Source: an uncultured Clostridia bacterium
GTDB taxonomy: Bacteria; Bacillota; Clostridia; Lachnospirales; Lachnospiraceae
Assembly (NCBI GenBank): GCA_946405675.1
Contig: CAMJIC010000005.1
Location: 1-28,817 of the forward strand
Reading direction: 5' to 3'
DNA: 28,817 nt
The position numbers and the translations under genes are program-made. Under the pieces are notes generated by a model. That model saw only the letters and a program-made list of their open reading frames with translations. It was not told the DNA's origin and made no database searches. This document shows, piece by piece, positions 1-8,611 of this stretch (position 1 is the first letter of the stretch; every line of letters starts with the position of its first letter).

Positions 1-1
1 T

Positions 2-175
2 GAGCGATGGAGGGTGCTGAATAGCTATCAGGATTTTTCTTCGTATGAAGATCCCGCGCAACCTGCATCATTGACGATGAACAGTTCCGGAAGGATGGAG
101 CTGCAGGGAAGAACCCTGCAGCTTTTGCATGAGGATGTCAGCTTCAAACGGATGAAGAGAGCATGGAAACGGTAA
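2..175 (+). CDS. C-terminal end of an unknown protein (5' truncated by window edge)
   Basis: A reading frame is open from the first base to a TAA at 173-175 and would encode the last 57 residues of a protein, ending in a basic tail (KRMKRAWKR). Its stop lies 10 bases past the ATG of recD2, so the two frames overlap by 13 bases, an arrangement typical of co-transcribed genes. I do not recognise the family. The frame has no visible start of its own other than an internal ATG at 77. A perfect 9-bp inverted repeat (100-122) lies inside it. It could be a chance open frame, but its length up to the edge and the tight overlap favour a real gene tail. Confidence 0.45.
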   Translation, partial: ERWRVLNSYQDFSSYEDPAQPASLTMNSSGRMELQGRTLQLLHEDVSFKRMKRAWKR

Positions 176-2616
176 GAGGCTACGTTGAGCATATCACATA
201 TCGGAATGAGGAAAATGGATACACCGTACTGACCCTGTCGGATCCGGAGCGGGAGAAGCAGGGGCTGGACAGTGCATTTACCGCAGTCGGTGCCTTGCCG
301 GAGGTGGGGGAGGGGGAGCTTCTGGATCTGGAAGGAACCTGGACTTCCCACCATATCTATGGGGATCAGTTTAAGATTTCCTCTTTTGAGATCCAAAGGC
401 CGGAGGATACGGAAGCCATTGAACGCTATCTGGGATCGGGAATGATCAAGGGCATCAAGCAGGCCCTTGCCCACCGGATCGTGAAGCGGTTTGGAAGCGA
501 AACCTTCCATGTCCTGGAGGAAGACCCGGAACGCCTTGCAGAGATCAAGGGCATTTCCCCCAAAAAGGCCCGTGAGATCGCAAAGCAGCTTTATGAAAAG
601 CGGGATCAGCGGGACGGTATCCTCTTTCTTTCCAGATACAACATCCCCAATACGCTTGCGCTGAAGATCTGGAAGCAGTATGGCCCGGATATTTATCAGA
701 TTTTGAAGGAAAATCCTTACCGCCTGGCGGAGGAGATGAAAGGGATCGGCTTTCGGACGGCCGATGAGATTGCGCGAAAGGCCGGCATCCCGGTGGACTC
801 CAGGTTCCGTGTGGAAAGCGCGATCCTCTATGCGCTGGAAATCGCGTCCGGTGAGGGCAGCCTTTTTCTGCCAAGGGATCTTCTGATCCGGCGGACCCAG
901 TCCCTGATCGGCCTTTCCATGCCTTTGGGAGGGCAGTGGGAAGCGGAGGAGGAACCAGAGCTTGTCCCGGAGGCTTTGAAGGGCATAGGGGATCCGGTCG
1001 GCGCGGGAATCCTGGATCTTGCTGTGCAGAAGAAGGTCATCCTGAAGATGGAAGAAGGGGAGAGCAGGGTCTATACGTCCAGGGCATTCTACACCCAGAC
1101 CAGAGTGGCCGCTATGCTGCTGGAGCATAACCTCCAGGTGGAGTGCAGCGTTGAGGATGCCAGAAGAAAGGCTGTCGAAGCGGCTTCCGCTTCAGGCTAT
1201 GAACTGGATGAGCGCCAGCTCGACGCAGTTGTGGAAGCACAGAGAAGCACGCTGCTGATCCTGACCGGTGGTCCGGGCACGGGGAAGACCACGACGATCA
1301 ATACCATGATCCGGGTGTTCGAGGAGGAAGGGCTTGAGATCGAGCTTGCAGCCCCCACCGGGCGGGCCGCGAAACGGATGAAGGAGGCGACAGGGAGGGA
1401 TGCACGCACCATCCACAGGCTTCTGGAGGTGAGCGGGGATCCGGAGGAAACGCTGATCTTCAACAAGGATATGGACGACCCGCTGGAAACGGATGTGATC
1501 ATCATCGATGAGATGTCGATGGTAGACATTTTCCTGTTCCAGTCGCTGCTGAAGGCCATCGTCCCGGGGACGCGGCTGATCATGGTGGGAGATGCGGATC
1601 AGCTGCCCAGTGTCGGGCCGGGGCGTGTGCTGGGAGACATGATTGCCTCGGGGAAGATCCCCACCGTGACGCTCAAGCGCATTTTCAGGCAGGCGCTTCA
1701 GAGCGACATCGTGGTAAATGCACATAAGATCAATGAGGGCATCCATCCTGTGCTCAGCAACAAGAGCCCGGACTTCTTTTTTATACGGGAAATGGATCCG
1801 GGTACGATCATCGGAACCGCGATCAAGCTGGTGCGGGACAACCTGCCCCGTTACCTGAAGGTTGCGGGTGCGGATATCCAGGTGATGGCACCGATGAAAA
1901 AAGGGGTGCTGGGTGTTGCGAACCTGAACAAGACGATGCAGGCTTACCTGAACCCTGCCTCCGCGGGGAAGGAAGAGCACAGCAGGGGAGATACACTGTT
2001 TCGCGAGGGCGACAGGGTGATGCAGGTGCGCAATAATTATCAGATCGAGTGGACAGCACGGGGCAGGCATGGCGCAGTGATCGACACCGGACAGGGCGTC
2101 TTCAACGGCGACATGGGAATCCTGCGCAGCATCAGCGCTCTGTCGGAAAAGATGACGGTCGAGTTTGATGAAGGGCGGTTTGTGGAGTATGAATTTGACG
2201 AGCTCGACCAGCTGGAGCTTTGTTATGCGGTGACGATCCACAAGGCGCAGGGAAGCGAGTACCCGGCGGTGGTGATCCCCCTTCTGCGCGGCCCCAGGAT
2301 GCTCATGAACCGGAACCTTCTGTACACGGCGGTTACGCGTGCGAAACAGCTGGTGGTGCTGATCGGGGATCCGGAGGTCATGAATGAGATGATCGACAAT
2401 ACGACTGAGGCAAAACGGTATACCAGCCTGAATCTGTACCTTTGCACGGCTGCGGAAGACAAATCACAGGATCCGTCACAGGAATCGGCTTTTGCGGCGC
2501 AGGAAGGGGAAATGAAAACAGCCGGAGGACGTTTTGAGGAGGATGACCCGCTGGCGGCAGCAAATTTCCGCCAGGACTGGATCGATCCGGACAATCCTTT
2601 CGCGGGCCTGGACTGA
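163..2616 (+). CDS. recD2: ATP-dependent RecD2-type DNA helicase
   Basis: Superfamily 1B 5'-3' DNA helicase of the RecD2/RecD-like family, the stand-alone form found in bacteria without RecBC, associated with DNA repair and replication-fork maintenance. The 817 residues fit the family (about 720-850). The N-terminal third holds the RecD2-specific OB-like and helix-hairpin-helix region (GYVEHITYRNEENGYTVL near the start, then KGISPKKAREIA and KGIGFRTADEIA). Walker A is GGPGTGKTT at residues 369-377 (Lys375). Walker B is IIIDE at 446-450, followed by motif III GDADQLPSVGPG from 476. A late helicase motif TIHKAQGSEY starts at 691, and YTAVTRAK carries the arginine finger at Arg726. The tail after about 745 is acidic and low complexity. 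The ATG at 163 fits the family N-terminus. The gene probably continues an operon from the left and is followed by a terminator-like hairpin at 2770. Confidence 0.95.
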   Translation: METVRGYVEHITYRNEENGYTVLTLSDPEREKQGLDSAFTAVGALPEVGEGELLDLEGTWTSHHIYGDQFKISSFEIQRPEDTEAIERYLGSGMIKGIKQALAHRIVKRFGSETFHVLEEDPERLAEIKGISPKKAREIAKQLYEKRDQRDGILFLSRYNIPNTLALKIWKQYGPDIYQILKENPYRLAEEMKGIGFRTADEIARKAGIPVDSRFRVESAILYALEIASGEGSLFLPRDLLIRRTQSLIGLSMPLGGQWEAEEEPELVPEALKGIGDPVGAGILDLAVQKKVILKMEEGESRVYTSRAFYTQTRVAAMLLEHNLQVECSVEDARRKAVEAASASGYELDERQLDAVVEAQRSTLLILTGGPGTGKTTTINTMIRVFEEEGLEIELAAPTGRAAKRMKEATGRDARTIHRLLEVSGDPEETLIFNKDMDDPLETDVIIIDEMSMVDIFLFQSLLKAIVPGTRLIMVGDADQLPSVGPGRVLGDMIASGKIPTVTLKRIFRQALQSDIVVNAHKINEGIHPVLSNKSPDFFFIREMDPGTIIGTAIKLVRDNLPRYLKVAGADIQVMAPMKKGVLGVANLNKTMQAYLNPASAGKEEHSRGDTLFREGDRVMQVRNNYQIEWTARGRHGAVIDTGQGVFNGDMGILRSISALSEKMTVEFDEGRFVEYEFDELDQLELCYAVTIHKAQGSEYPAVVIPLLRGPRMLMNRNLLYTAVTRAKQLVVLIGDPEVMNEMIDNTTEAKRYTSLNLYLCTAAEDKSQDPSQESAFAAQEGEMKTAGGRFEEDDPLAAANFRQDWIDPDNPFAGLD

Positions 2617-2731
2617 GCAGGCCAAAGAGGTACCTGCCAGGAAACTTCTCATGCAACTCATGCATAAGTAACTGCATGAAATGACGGAGATTCCGCCTCC
2701 TGCATCCGGTTAATTTTGGCAACAGCGTCAA

Positions 2732-2760
2732 TTGCTCCCGGAAACAGAATGGAATAAAAT
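2732..2760 (+). promoter_or_regulatory. Candidate sigma-A promoter for the kinase operon
   Basis: TTGCTC (2732-2737), a 17-base spacer, then TAAAAT (2755-2760). The predicted transcript would begin near 2767, just before the hairpin at 2770-2794 and about 70 bases upstream of the kinase gene. The -10 is good and the -35 is weak. Confidence 0.45.
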
Positions 2761-2769
2761 CAGACTTGA

Positions 2770-2798
2770 AGAGACTCACATTCCGTGGGTCTCTTTTT
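2770..2798 (+). terminator. Rho-independent terminator (recD2) or leader attenuator (kinase operon)
   Basis: Arms 2770-2779 and 2785-2794 pair over 10 bp (one G-T pair) around the 5-base loop ATTCC, followed by four more T after the last paired T. It could simply end recD2. Because the candidate promoter at 2732-2760 would start RNA just 5' of it, it could instead be a 5'-leader attenuator for the genes downstream. Confidence 0.7.
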
Positions 2799-2835
2799 GC
2801 ATTTTCAGGAGCTGTTCAGAAGGAGGTAGATCAGC

Positions 2836-4629
2836 ATGCAGGTGGGAGACATCCTGGCAGGAAAATACAGACTGGTAAAACGCCTCGGAGAAGGCGGGGA
2901 AGGAAGCGTGTTCCTTGCGATCCATCTGCAGACCGAGATGTTCTGGGCGATCAAGGAGATCCGCATCGGGCAGGCACCGGCAGGAACCAGGGAACCGGAA
3001 GAAGCCAAAGAGATACCGCTGCCGCCGGATGCAGGGGAGGCAGCTGACGCACGAAGCAAACCGGTTGCGAAGCGGAATGCTGAGAAAAGAGATAGCCCGG
3101 ATGCTTCCGTCTGCCATGAATTACAGATGATGAAACGGCTGAAGAACCGCCATCTGCCGCAGATCATCGATGTCATTATGGATCAGGAATATGTGTGGCT
3201 GGTCATGGAGCATGTCAGAGGGATTCCTTTGGATCGTAAGCTGAAGAATGGCCGCGTGCTTTCCGCCATGGAGGTGATGGATGTGGCGGAGCAGGTAGCC
3301 GATACCCTGTGCTACCTGGAGGGCAGGGATCCGCCAGTGTGCCATCTGGACATCAAGCCGTCCAATCTGATCCGCAGGCCGGACGGGCTGATCAAGCTTG
3401 TTGACTTTGGGTCTGCATGGAAGGAGAAGACCCAGGTGAAGCGGATGGGGACGGAGGGGTATGCCGCGCCGGAACAGTACCAGATATCAGGCTCTTTACC
3501 GGATGTCAGGACGGATATATACGCGCTGGGCGCGACACTTTACCGGATGAGTACAGGCAAGAAGTGGTCTTTTGCGATGCGTCTGAGCAGTGTCCCGAAT
3601 TGCACGAGGGAAATGTCGGATCTGATCCGGCGCTGCCTGGAGGCGGATCCTGCAGACCGGTTTCAGGATGCGGTTTCTTTGAAGGCTGCGCTGGCACGCA
3701 TGAGGAAAAAGGAAAGGCATGAGAAGGGAAGAGTCCGGCTGCTGGGCTCCCTGGCAGTTGCGCTTCCTGCTGCTGCTCTGTGCCTGCAGATTCTGCCATC
3801 TGTCCTTGACCTGTCCGCGGATGAATCCTGGGACTATGACAAGCTGATCAAGGAGGCGGGCGTGGTAAGCGTGGAAGAGAGCAGGGAATACTATAAAAAA
3901 GCAGTGTTTCTGGAACCTTGCCGCAGCGGGGTTTACCTGAAATATCTTTCTGACGTGCAGATCGACGGAATCTTTTCCGAGGAGGAAGAACGATTCCTGA
4001 GAGATATCCTCCACACAGTCCGTCCCGGAACCGGGCAGACCTACGAAGAATTGCTGGAGACAGTGCCGGATGCTTATCTGGAAACGGTTTATCAGATCGG
4101 ACTGGCATACTGGTACAGCTGCCCCAGAGAGGATCGCAGGAGGATCGCGCTTGGATGGTTTGAAAAGGCGGCAGCTTACGCGGCGGATGATGATCACAAG
4201 CCATCTTCCTGCCCGGATGAACTGAGGCAGCAGGCTGCGCTTTATCTGGAGATGGGAAGCGTCTGGGAGAAGCTCCAGACGCCGGATGAGGAAGCGTCGG
4301 GTCAGGGCAGTGTCCTGTACTGGCAGGATATCGAGCAGGTACTGATCCAGAGCAGGGATGGCAATGGGATCAAGGATCCGGTGATGCAGCTGAAATTCTG
4401 CAGGGAGGCATTGAATTCCCTGACATTTCTTGCCGGTGATCTTGTCAGGGGAGGCATTGATGGCAAAGAGCAGACCGCAAGGATACGGGAACTGGAATCC
4501 TATGCAAAAGAGATTGAAATTCCGGCAGCGCAGGAAGTGTTGGGCAGACAGATCATAGAGGATATTACACATGCAGCCGGGGCTGCGCTGGAAGCAATAC
4601 ACAATACAGTAAAGGAGGATGTGGCATGA
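2836..4629 (+). CDS. Transmembrane serine/threonine protein kinase with helical extracytoplasmic domain
   Basis: Hanks-type kinase, 597 residues. The glycine-rich loop GEGGEGSV (18-25) and the ATP-anchoring Lys40 (AIKEI) come first. An acidic/Pro/Ala-rich insert of about 45 residues then separates Lys40 from the probable helix-C Glu95. The catalytic loop is HLDIKPSN (170-177, Asp172), the metal motif DFG is 190-192, and AAPE is 210-213. HLD in place of HRD makes it a non-RD kinase. A single membrane helix lies at about 301-322, so the kinase should be cytoplasmic. The remaining 275 residues, outside the cell, look alpha-helical and TPR-like (for example SREYYKKAVFLEP); no PASTA repeats are present. 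The start is set by AAGGAGG about 9 bases upstream of the ATG. Its stop overlaps the next start (ATGA), implying translational coupling with the surface protein, a plausible partner or substrate (inference). Confidence 0.9.
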   Translation: MQVGDILAGKYRLVKRLGEGGEGSVFLAIHLQTEMFWAIKEIRIGQAPAGTREPEEAKEIPLPPDAGEAADARSKPVAKRNAEKRDSPDASVCHELQMMKRLKNRHLPQIIDVIMDQEYVWLVMEHVRGIPLDRKLKNGRVLSAMEVMDVAEQVADTLCYLEGRDPPVCHLDIKPSNLIRRPDGLIKLVDFGSAWKEKTQVKRMGTEGYAAPEQYQISGSLPDVRTDIYALGATLYRMSTGKKWSFAMRLSSVPNCTREMSDLIRRCLEADPADRFQDAVSLKAALARMRKKERHEKGRVRLLGSLAVALPAAALCLQILPSVLDLSADESWDYDKLIKEAGVVSVEESREYYKKAVFLEPCRSGVYLKYLSDVQIDGIFSEEEERFLRDILHTVRPGTGQTYEELLETVPDAYLETVYQIGLAYWYSCPREDRRRIALGWFEKAAAYAADDDHKPSSCPDELRQQAALYLEMGSVWEKLQTPDEEASGQGSVLYWQDIEQVLIQSRDGNGIKDPVMQLKFCREALNSLTFLAGDLVRGGIDGKEQTARIRELESYAKEIEIPAAQEVLGRQIIEDITHAAGAALEAIHNTVKEDVA

Positions 4630-7600
4630 AGTGTTTCAGAAAACAGGGCGGCAGAAAAGGCATGGGAAGAAAAGGGAATACAGAGATCATAGATTCCTTT
4701 TCCTGTACAAAGCAGTCAGCGGTACGCTCGATCATCCGATGTGTGATCATTGCCTGGTTTAGGGCGGTATGTACCGCCATGGCTGTATTTCTCCTGATCA
4801 TGAACATGGGTTATCATTCCATCTCCGAAGCAGGCAATACCAAAGCTTCCTCCCGGCAGGGAGCATGCTCTGAGAGCGAGTCCTCATCTGAATGCAAAAG
4901 CAAAGATCAGAGTGAACCCGCCTCCGGAGACGGGATGCGAAATCAAAGTGAATCATCCTCCGGAGGCGGGAGCGGAAATCAAAGTGAGTCCTCCTCCGGA
5001 GGCGGGAGCGGAAATCAAAGTAAGTCCTCCTCCGGAGGCGGGAGCGAGGAACAGAGTGAGTCCTCATCCGAAGGCGGGAGCGAGGAACAGAGCGAGTCCT
5101 CATCCGAAGGCGGGAGCGAGGAACAGAGTGAGTCCTCATCCGAAGGCGGGAGCGAGGAACAGAGCGAGTCTTCTTCCGAAAGCGGATCGGCCCAGGAGAG
5201 TGAGGTTCCTTCTGAAAGGGAATCCGGTTCGGAGAGGGAACCTCCCACGGAAAGCGGGAAGATACAGGAGTCAGAAACGGAAAGGCCGAAGTGGCCACGC
5301 AGAGACTATCTGGTGAGCATACAGGATGTCGCTGTCAGCCTTCCGGATGGAGGCAGGGTCTATGACGGAACGGATCGCATCGAGATCACGTTCCGCACAA
5401 TGATCCGTCCCCTTCCCGGGGAGACCGGGGCAGCTGACCGGGCTTTATCAAAGCCATCTGAAGGCGGATCGGCAGGAGGGGCAGCTTCTGAGCATGATCG
5501 GCCAGACAGCCCGGATCAGGAGGAGAACGTACCTGCGTATACGGTTGCAGGGAGTGCACATCTTGACAGCCCGGATGCGGGGAAGCGAAAGGTCGTGTGC
5601 AGCTTTCTTCTGTATACGGAAAGCCCGGATCATGTGCGTCTGGATGAGAAGACAACGTCCCCGGATCTGTGGGTGAACGTGAAGAAGGCGCCCATCAGGA
5701 TCCGTATTCCGGACGGGACAAAGCGGTATGGAGATCCGGCGGATCTGGAGCACATACGGATGGAGGAGGATGGCTGTATTGAGGTGCATGGTTTTGTGCG
5801 GGATTCTTCCGGGCAGGAAATCGTCCCGCAAGGCTTCGAAATGCCCGTCCTTGATGTGGATCCGACGGTACTGGAGCAATGGAGCCCGATCTATGACACG
5901 CAGGAACAGCTGAAAACAGGTAAGATCAAGACCCGGAAATACAAACATGCCTTGATTCTGAAGCGGGATGGGAGCGGGCGGATCATGGGCAGCGCAACTG
6001 ATAATTATGAATTCTGCTGTGATTCTGGCTCCCAGGGTCTGACCGGAGGCTGTGTGCGCATCGAACGGGCACCGATCCAAAGCGGCATCCATTTTGAAGT
6101 GAAGGGTGAGGAAGGAGCCTGCAGGAAGGAAGGGGAGGATGCATGGATCGTCCGGGCCGGATCTTCCCTGTATGCCGGCCCGCTGCCTGGCCAGGGGTAT
6201 AACACCGGAAAGAGGGAGATAAATATCAGCCAGGATGGGAGCTTTGTGTTCCATCTGGAAAAACGGGGAAAGGACGGGACGCTTGCAGCGGATTCTCTGG
6301 ATGCAGCGGTGTCCTATCGTGTGGACGGCAGCGCGCCGAAAGCGGATACTTCCGTGAATGGCATACGCCAGGAGGGCGGGATGATGTTCGGAAGGGCCGG
6401 GGCATCCGTACTCATCATGGCCGGAGAGGATGAAATCAGCGGGCTTGAGTCAGTCAGGTATCGTGTCCTGTCAGGGCCGGTAAGCCGGGAAAATGTTCAT
6501 CAGGCAATGCGCGGCACATCATGGATGACATCTGTTTCCGAATGGAAGAATATCCCGCAGAATGTGAAGGTTGGCCTGAGCGATACGGGGATCTGCCAGG
6601 TGGAGGTTGAGACCAGGGATCTGGTCGGAAATACGCAGCTCTCCCAAAGCCCTGTTTTTGTGATTGACTCTGATGCGCCCAGGATCACTGTTTCAGGAGT
6701 GGAGGAGGGAAGCGCCAATGCATCCAGCCTCCGGATCCGGGTGCAGTGTGAGGATCCGTGCTTCCTTACGGGGTCATTGAGCGCGGAGCTTTTGGCAGAG
6801 GATGGAGGGATCATACCAAACGCGCGGAAAACAGAGGAATCCGAGGATGGTGAAACACTCATATTTGATGATTTTCCGAGACAGAAGGAAGCGGATGCGG
6901 TATACCGCCTGATTGTTTCGGCATCAGACCGGGCAGGAAATACCGCGAAAAAGCAGGTTTCATTTTCCGTAAACCGGTTTGGCTCCTCTTATGCTCTTTC
7001 GGAAGCAACCCGCGGAAAGCTGAAGGATTATTATCATACCAGGCCTTTTGATGTCACTTTTCTTGAGACCAATCTGAGTCAGGTTCCCTCGGCAAGGGTA
7101 TTGCTTCGCTGCGGGGAGCACCTGAAAGAGCTTCGCCAGGGCGCGGGCCTTGCAGTGAATCTGGACAGGAATGAAAAAGGGACAGCCAGGTATTCCTACA
7201 CAGTCCCTGCCTCTTGCTTTGAAAAAGACGGGGTATATGAGGTGATGCTCCTGACAACGGATCAGGCAGGCAATTCTTCCGACAGCCTGGCACAGCGGCT
7301 GCCTGTACGGTTCGCGATTGACAGGACGGAGCCGGAATGCCTGGTGTCCGGGATTCAGGCGGAAGGGAGATATCAGGAAAAGGAAGTGACAGCTGTCATA
7401 GAAGTGCGGGACAACCTGGTGCTGGATGAGGCAGAGATCTACGTGGATGCCATGAGCCTTGGAAAATGGAAGGCTCCTCAGCTGGAGGAAGGAAATGGAA
7501 TCATCAAGCTGAAGCTGCCGGAAAAGGATGCATGGCAGACAGTCCAGGTACATGTACGGGATAAGGCAGGAAATGAAACCTGGTCGGCGGAGATCCCTGT

Positions 7601-8048
7601 CTACATTTCATCTGAAGACCCGCAGGAGGCGGAGGATTACCGGAAAGTAAGGCTCAGTGCCCAGCAGATGGCCGATGTGCGGGTGGGAATGGCCAGGATA
7701 TTGGATCAGGCAAGGGTATCAAAATGGTTTGCGGCATGGTATCCGATCTTAACTGGAAACATGCAGCAGCTAAAAACATCCTGGGCTCCGTCAGGCGGAT
7801 CCTCCATCCGGACTGTGAGGGCAGAAGCTGCCAGGGCACAGCCTTCCACGCTGCAGGCACAGCAGGGAGAGAAGAATGACAGGAAAAGCGGGAATGTCAG
7901 GAAGGAGGGGAACAACAGGATAGGACGGATCCTTGCGGGGATTGCGGCTGCTGCCATCCTTGTCCTTGCCCTCGGGCTGTTTTTCCTGTATCGGTACAGG
8001 AGGAGGCAGGCACAGGCTCGACACAGGAAGGGCGGATGGATAGAATAA
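4626..8048 (+). CDS. Large Ser/Gly/Glu-rich Ig-like surface protein with two membrane anchors
   Basis: 1140 residues, no specific named family recognised. A basic, Cys-containing N-terminus of about 35 residues precedes a hydrophobic helix (about 36-62). A low-complexity stalk follows, built of 12-residue repeats (84-191) and then more Ser/Glu/Pro-rich sequence to about 225. The central and C-terminal parts look like beta-sandwich modules: D-x-x-G-N motifs (GN ending each module) occur near 664, 768, 879 and 979, spaced about 100-110 residues as in bacterial Ig-like domains. Near the C-terminus a second helix (about 1102-1121) is followed by a very basic tail (YRYRRRQ). There is no LPXTG sorting signal, so the protein is probably held in the membrane at one or both ends. 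The ATG overlaps the kinase stop by 4 bases and has its own AAAGGAGG. Position suggests it works with the kinase; the ligand or role is unknown. Confidence 0.85.
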   Translation: MKCFRKQGGRKGMGRKGNTEIIDSFSCTKQSAVRSIIRCVIIAWFRAVCTAMAVFLLIMNMGYHSISEAGNTKASSRQGACSESESSSECKSKDQSEPASGDGMRNQSESSSGGGSGNQSESSSGGGSGNQSKSSSGGGSEEQSESSSEGGSEEQSESSSEGGSEEQSESSSEGGSEEQSESSSESGSAQESEVPSERESGSEREPPTESGKIQESETERPKWPRRDYLVSIQDVAVSLPDGGRVYDGTDRIEITFRTMIRPLPGETGAADRALSKPSEGGSAGGAASEHDRPDSPDQEENVPAYTVAGSAHLDSPDAGKRKVVCSFLLYTESPDHVRLDEKTTSPDLWVNVKKAPIRIRIPDGTKRYGDPADLEHIRMEEDGCIEVHGFVRDSSGQEIVPQGFEMPVLDVDPTVLEQWSPIYDTQEQLKTGKIKTRKYKHALILKRDGSGRIMGSATDNYEFCCDSGSQGLTGGCVRIERAPIQSGIHFEVKGEEGACRKEGEDAWIVRAGSSLYAGPLPGQGYNTGKREINISQDGSFVFHLEKRGKDGTLAADSLDAAVSYRVDGSAPKADTSVNGIRQEGGMMFGRAGASVLIMAGEDEISGLESVRYRVLSGPVSRENVHQAMRGTSWMTSVSEWKNIPQNVKVGLSDTGICQVEVETRDLVGNTQLSQSPVFVIDSDAPRITVSGVEEGSANASSLRIRVQCEDPCFLTGSLSAELLAEDGGIIPNARKTEESEDGETLIFDDFPRQKEADAVYRLIVSASDRAGNTAKKQVSFSVNRFGSSYALSEATRGKLKDYYHTRPFDVTFLETNLSQVPSARVLLRCGEHLKELRQGAGLAVNLDRNEKGTARYSYTVPASCFEKDGVYEVMLLTTDQAGNSSDSLAQRLPVRFAIDRTEPECLVSGIQAEGRYQEKEVTAVIEVRDNLVLDEAEIYVDAMSLGKWKAPQLEEGNGIIKLKLPEKDAWQTVQVHVRDKAGNETWSAEIPVYISSEDPQEAEDYRKVRLSAQQMADVRVGMARILDQARVSKWFAAWYPILTGNMQQLKTSWAPSGGSSIRTVRAEAARAQPSTLQAQQGEKNDRKSGNVRKEGNNRIGRILAGIAAAAILVLALGLFFLYRYRRRQAQARHRKGGWIE
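4875..5198 (+). repeat. 36-bp coding tandem repeat, nine units
   Basis: Nine in-frame 36-bp units (4875, 4911, 4947, 4983, 5019, 5055, 5091, 5127, 5163) encode 12-residue repeats of the form SESSSEGGSEEQ or SESSSGGGSGNQ. Units at 5055-5162 are nearly identical in DNA, and the outer units are progressively diverged, as expected from repeated unequal exchange or slippage. They make the stalk of the surface protein. Confidence 0.95.
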
Positions 8049-8094
8049 AGCGTGTGGCTTGAAACGGGGCAGCTTCAAAGGATGCGTGGGGAGC

Positions 8095-8580
8095 ATGGAT
8101 GCAGGAAGAGGACAAAACACAGCCGGAGGGAGAAGGACATGGGATTTTTCGTCCCTGCTCCTTGCCTTTCTGACGGGCGCATTGATGGCGGCCGCCTGGG
8201 GCATTCTGTCTTCTTCGCTCGGGCTGGAGAAGCTGTTTCCCTCACAGGCGCAGGAAGAAATGTTTTCCCGTTCTCTGCCGGTGCAGCTTGCCTTATATGG
8301 TGTTGTGAGCCCGGTTGGGGAAGAGATCCTGTTCAGGTGGCTGCTCTATGGCCTTCTGGGGCGCTTTTTGCCTTGCCGCGCTGCGGCTGTTGCCACGGCC
8401 GCATTGTTTGCGCTCTGGCACGGGAATGTGCTTCAGATGCTTTACGCCTTTCCTGCAGGCCTGCTTCTGCAGGCATTGCGCATCAGGAGCGGAGGGCTCC
8501 TGGAGCCGGTCAGCTGCCATGTCGGCGCAAACCTGACGGCGATCCTGGTGACAGCAATCGCCGGACGGATATCGATCTAA
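8095..8580 (+). CDS. CPBP family intramembrane metalloprotease
   Basis: Small polytopic membrane protein with the CPBP (CAAX protease and bacteriocin-processing, Abi) signature. The EE-x3-R motif is EEILFR (glutamates encoded at 8320-8325), followed by a FALWHGN segment carrying the second-motif histidine and a C-terminal CHVGANL with the third-motif His and Asn. All are residues expected of an active glutamate protease/metalloprotease of this family. Four or so hydrophobic helices are visible. At about 161 residues it is shorter than many relatives (200-300). The start is uncertain: TTG at 8059, GTG at 8086 and ATG at 8095 are all in frame, and none has an ideally spaced ribosome site. It follows the surface-protein gene by fewer than 50 bases and is probably in the same operon, so processing of an operon-encoded membrane protein is an attractive but unproven role. 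Confidence 0.85.
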   Translation: MDAGRGQNTAGGRRTWDFSSLLLAFLTGALMAAAWGILSSSLGLEKLFPSQAQEEMFSRSLPVQLALYGVVSPVGEEILFRWLLYGLLGRFLPCRAAAVATAALFALWHGNVLQMLYAFPAGLLLQALRIRSGGLLEPVSCHVGANLTAILVTAIAGRISI

Positions 8581-8611
8581 CCTATTGTCATACCGTTTCC
8601 GCTTCCTGCGT

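Noticed and set aside
100..126. Terminator before recD2 (9-bp perfect stem, TTTT)
   Set aside because: It lies inside the probable coding end of the upstream gene, with a short T-run, and the two genes overlap, so termination here would be unexpected; kept only as a note.
28..1128. Long - strand frame opposite recD2 (about 366 codons)
   Set aside because: It is antisense to a clearly assigned helicase and shows no recognisable motif; similar antisense frames lie opposite nearly every gene here.
8040..8064. Reverse-strand fragment of the hairpin repeat (GTGTGGCTTG)
   Set aside because: Only about 10 bases match one end and no partner arm is present; likely chance.
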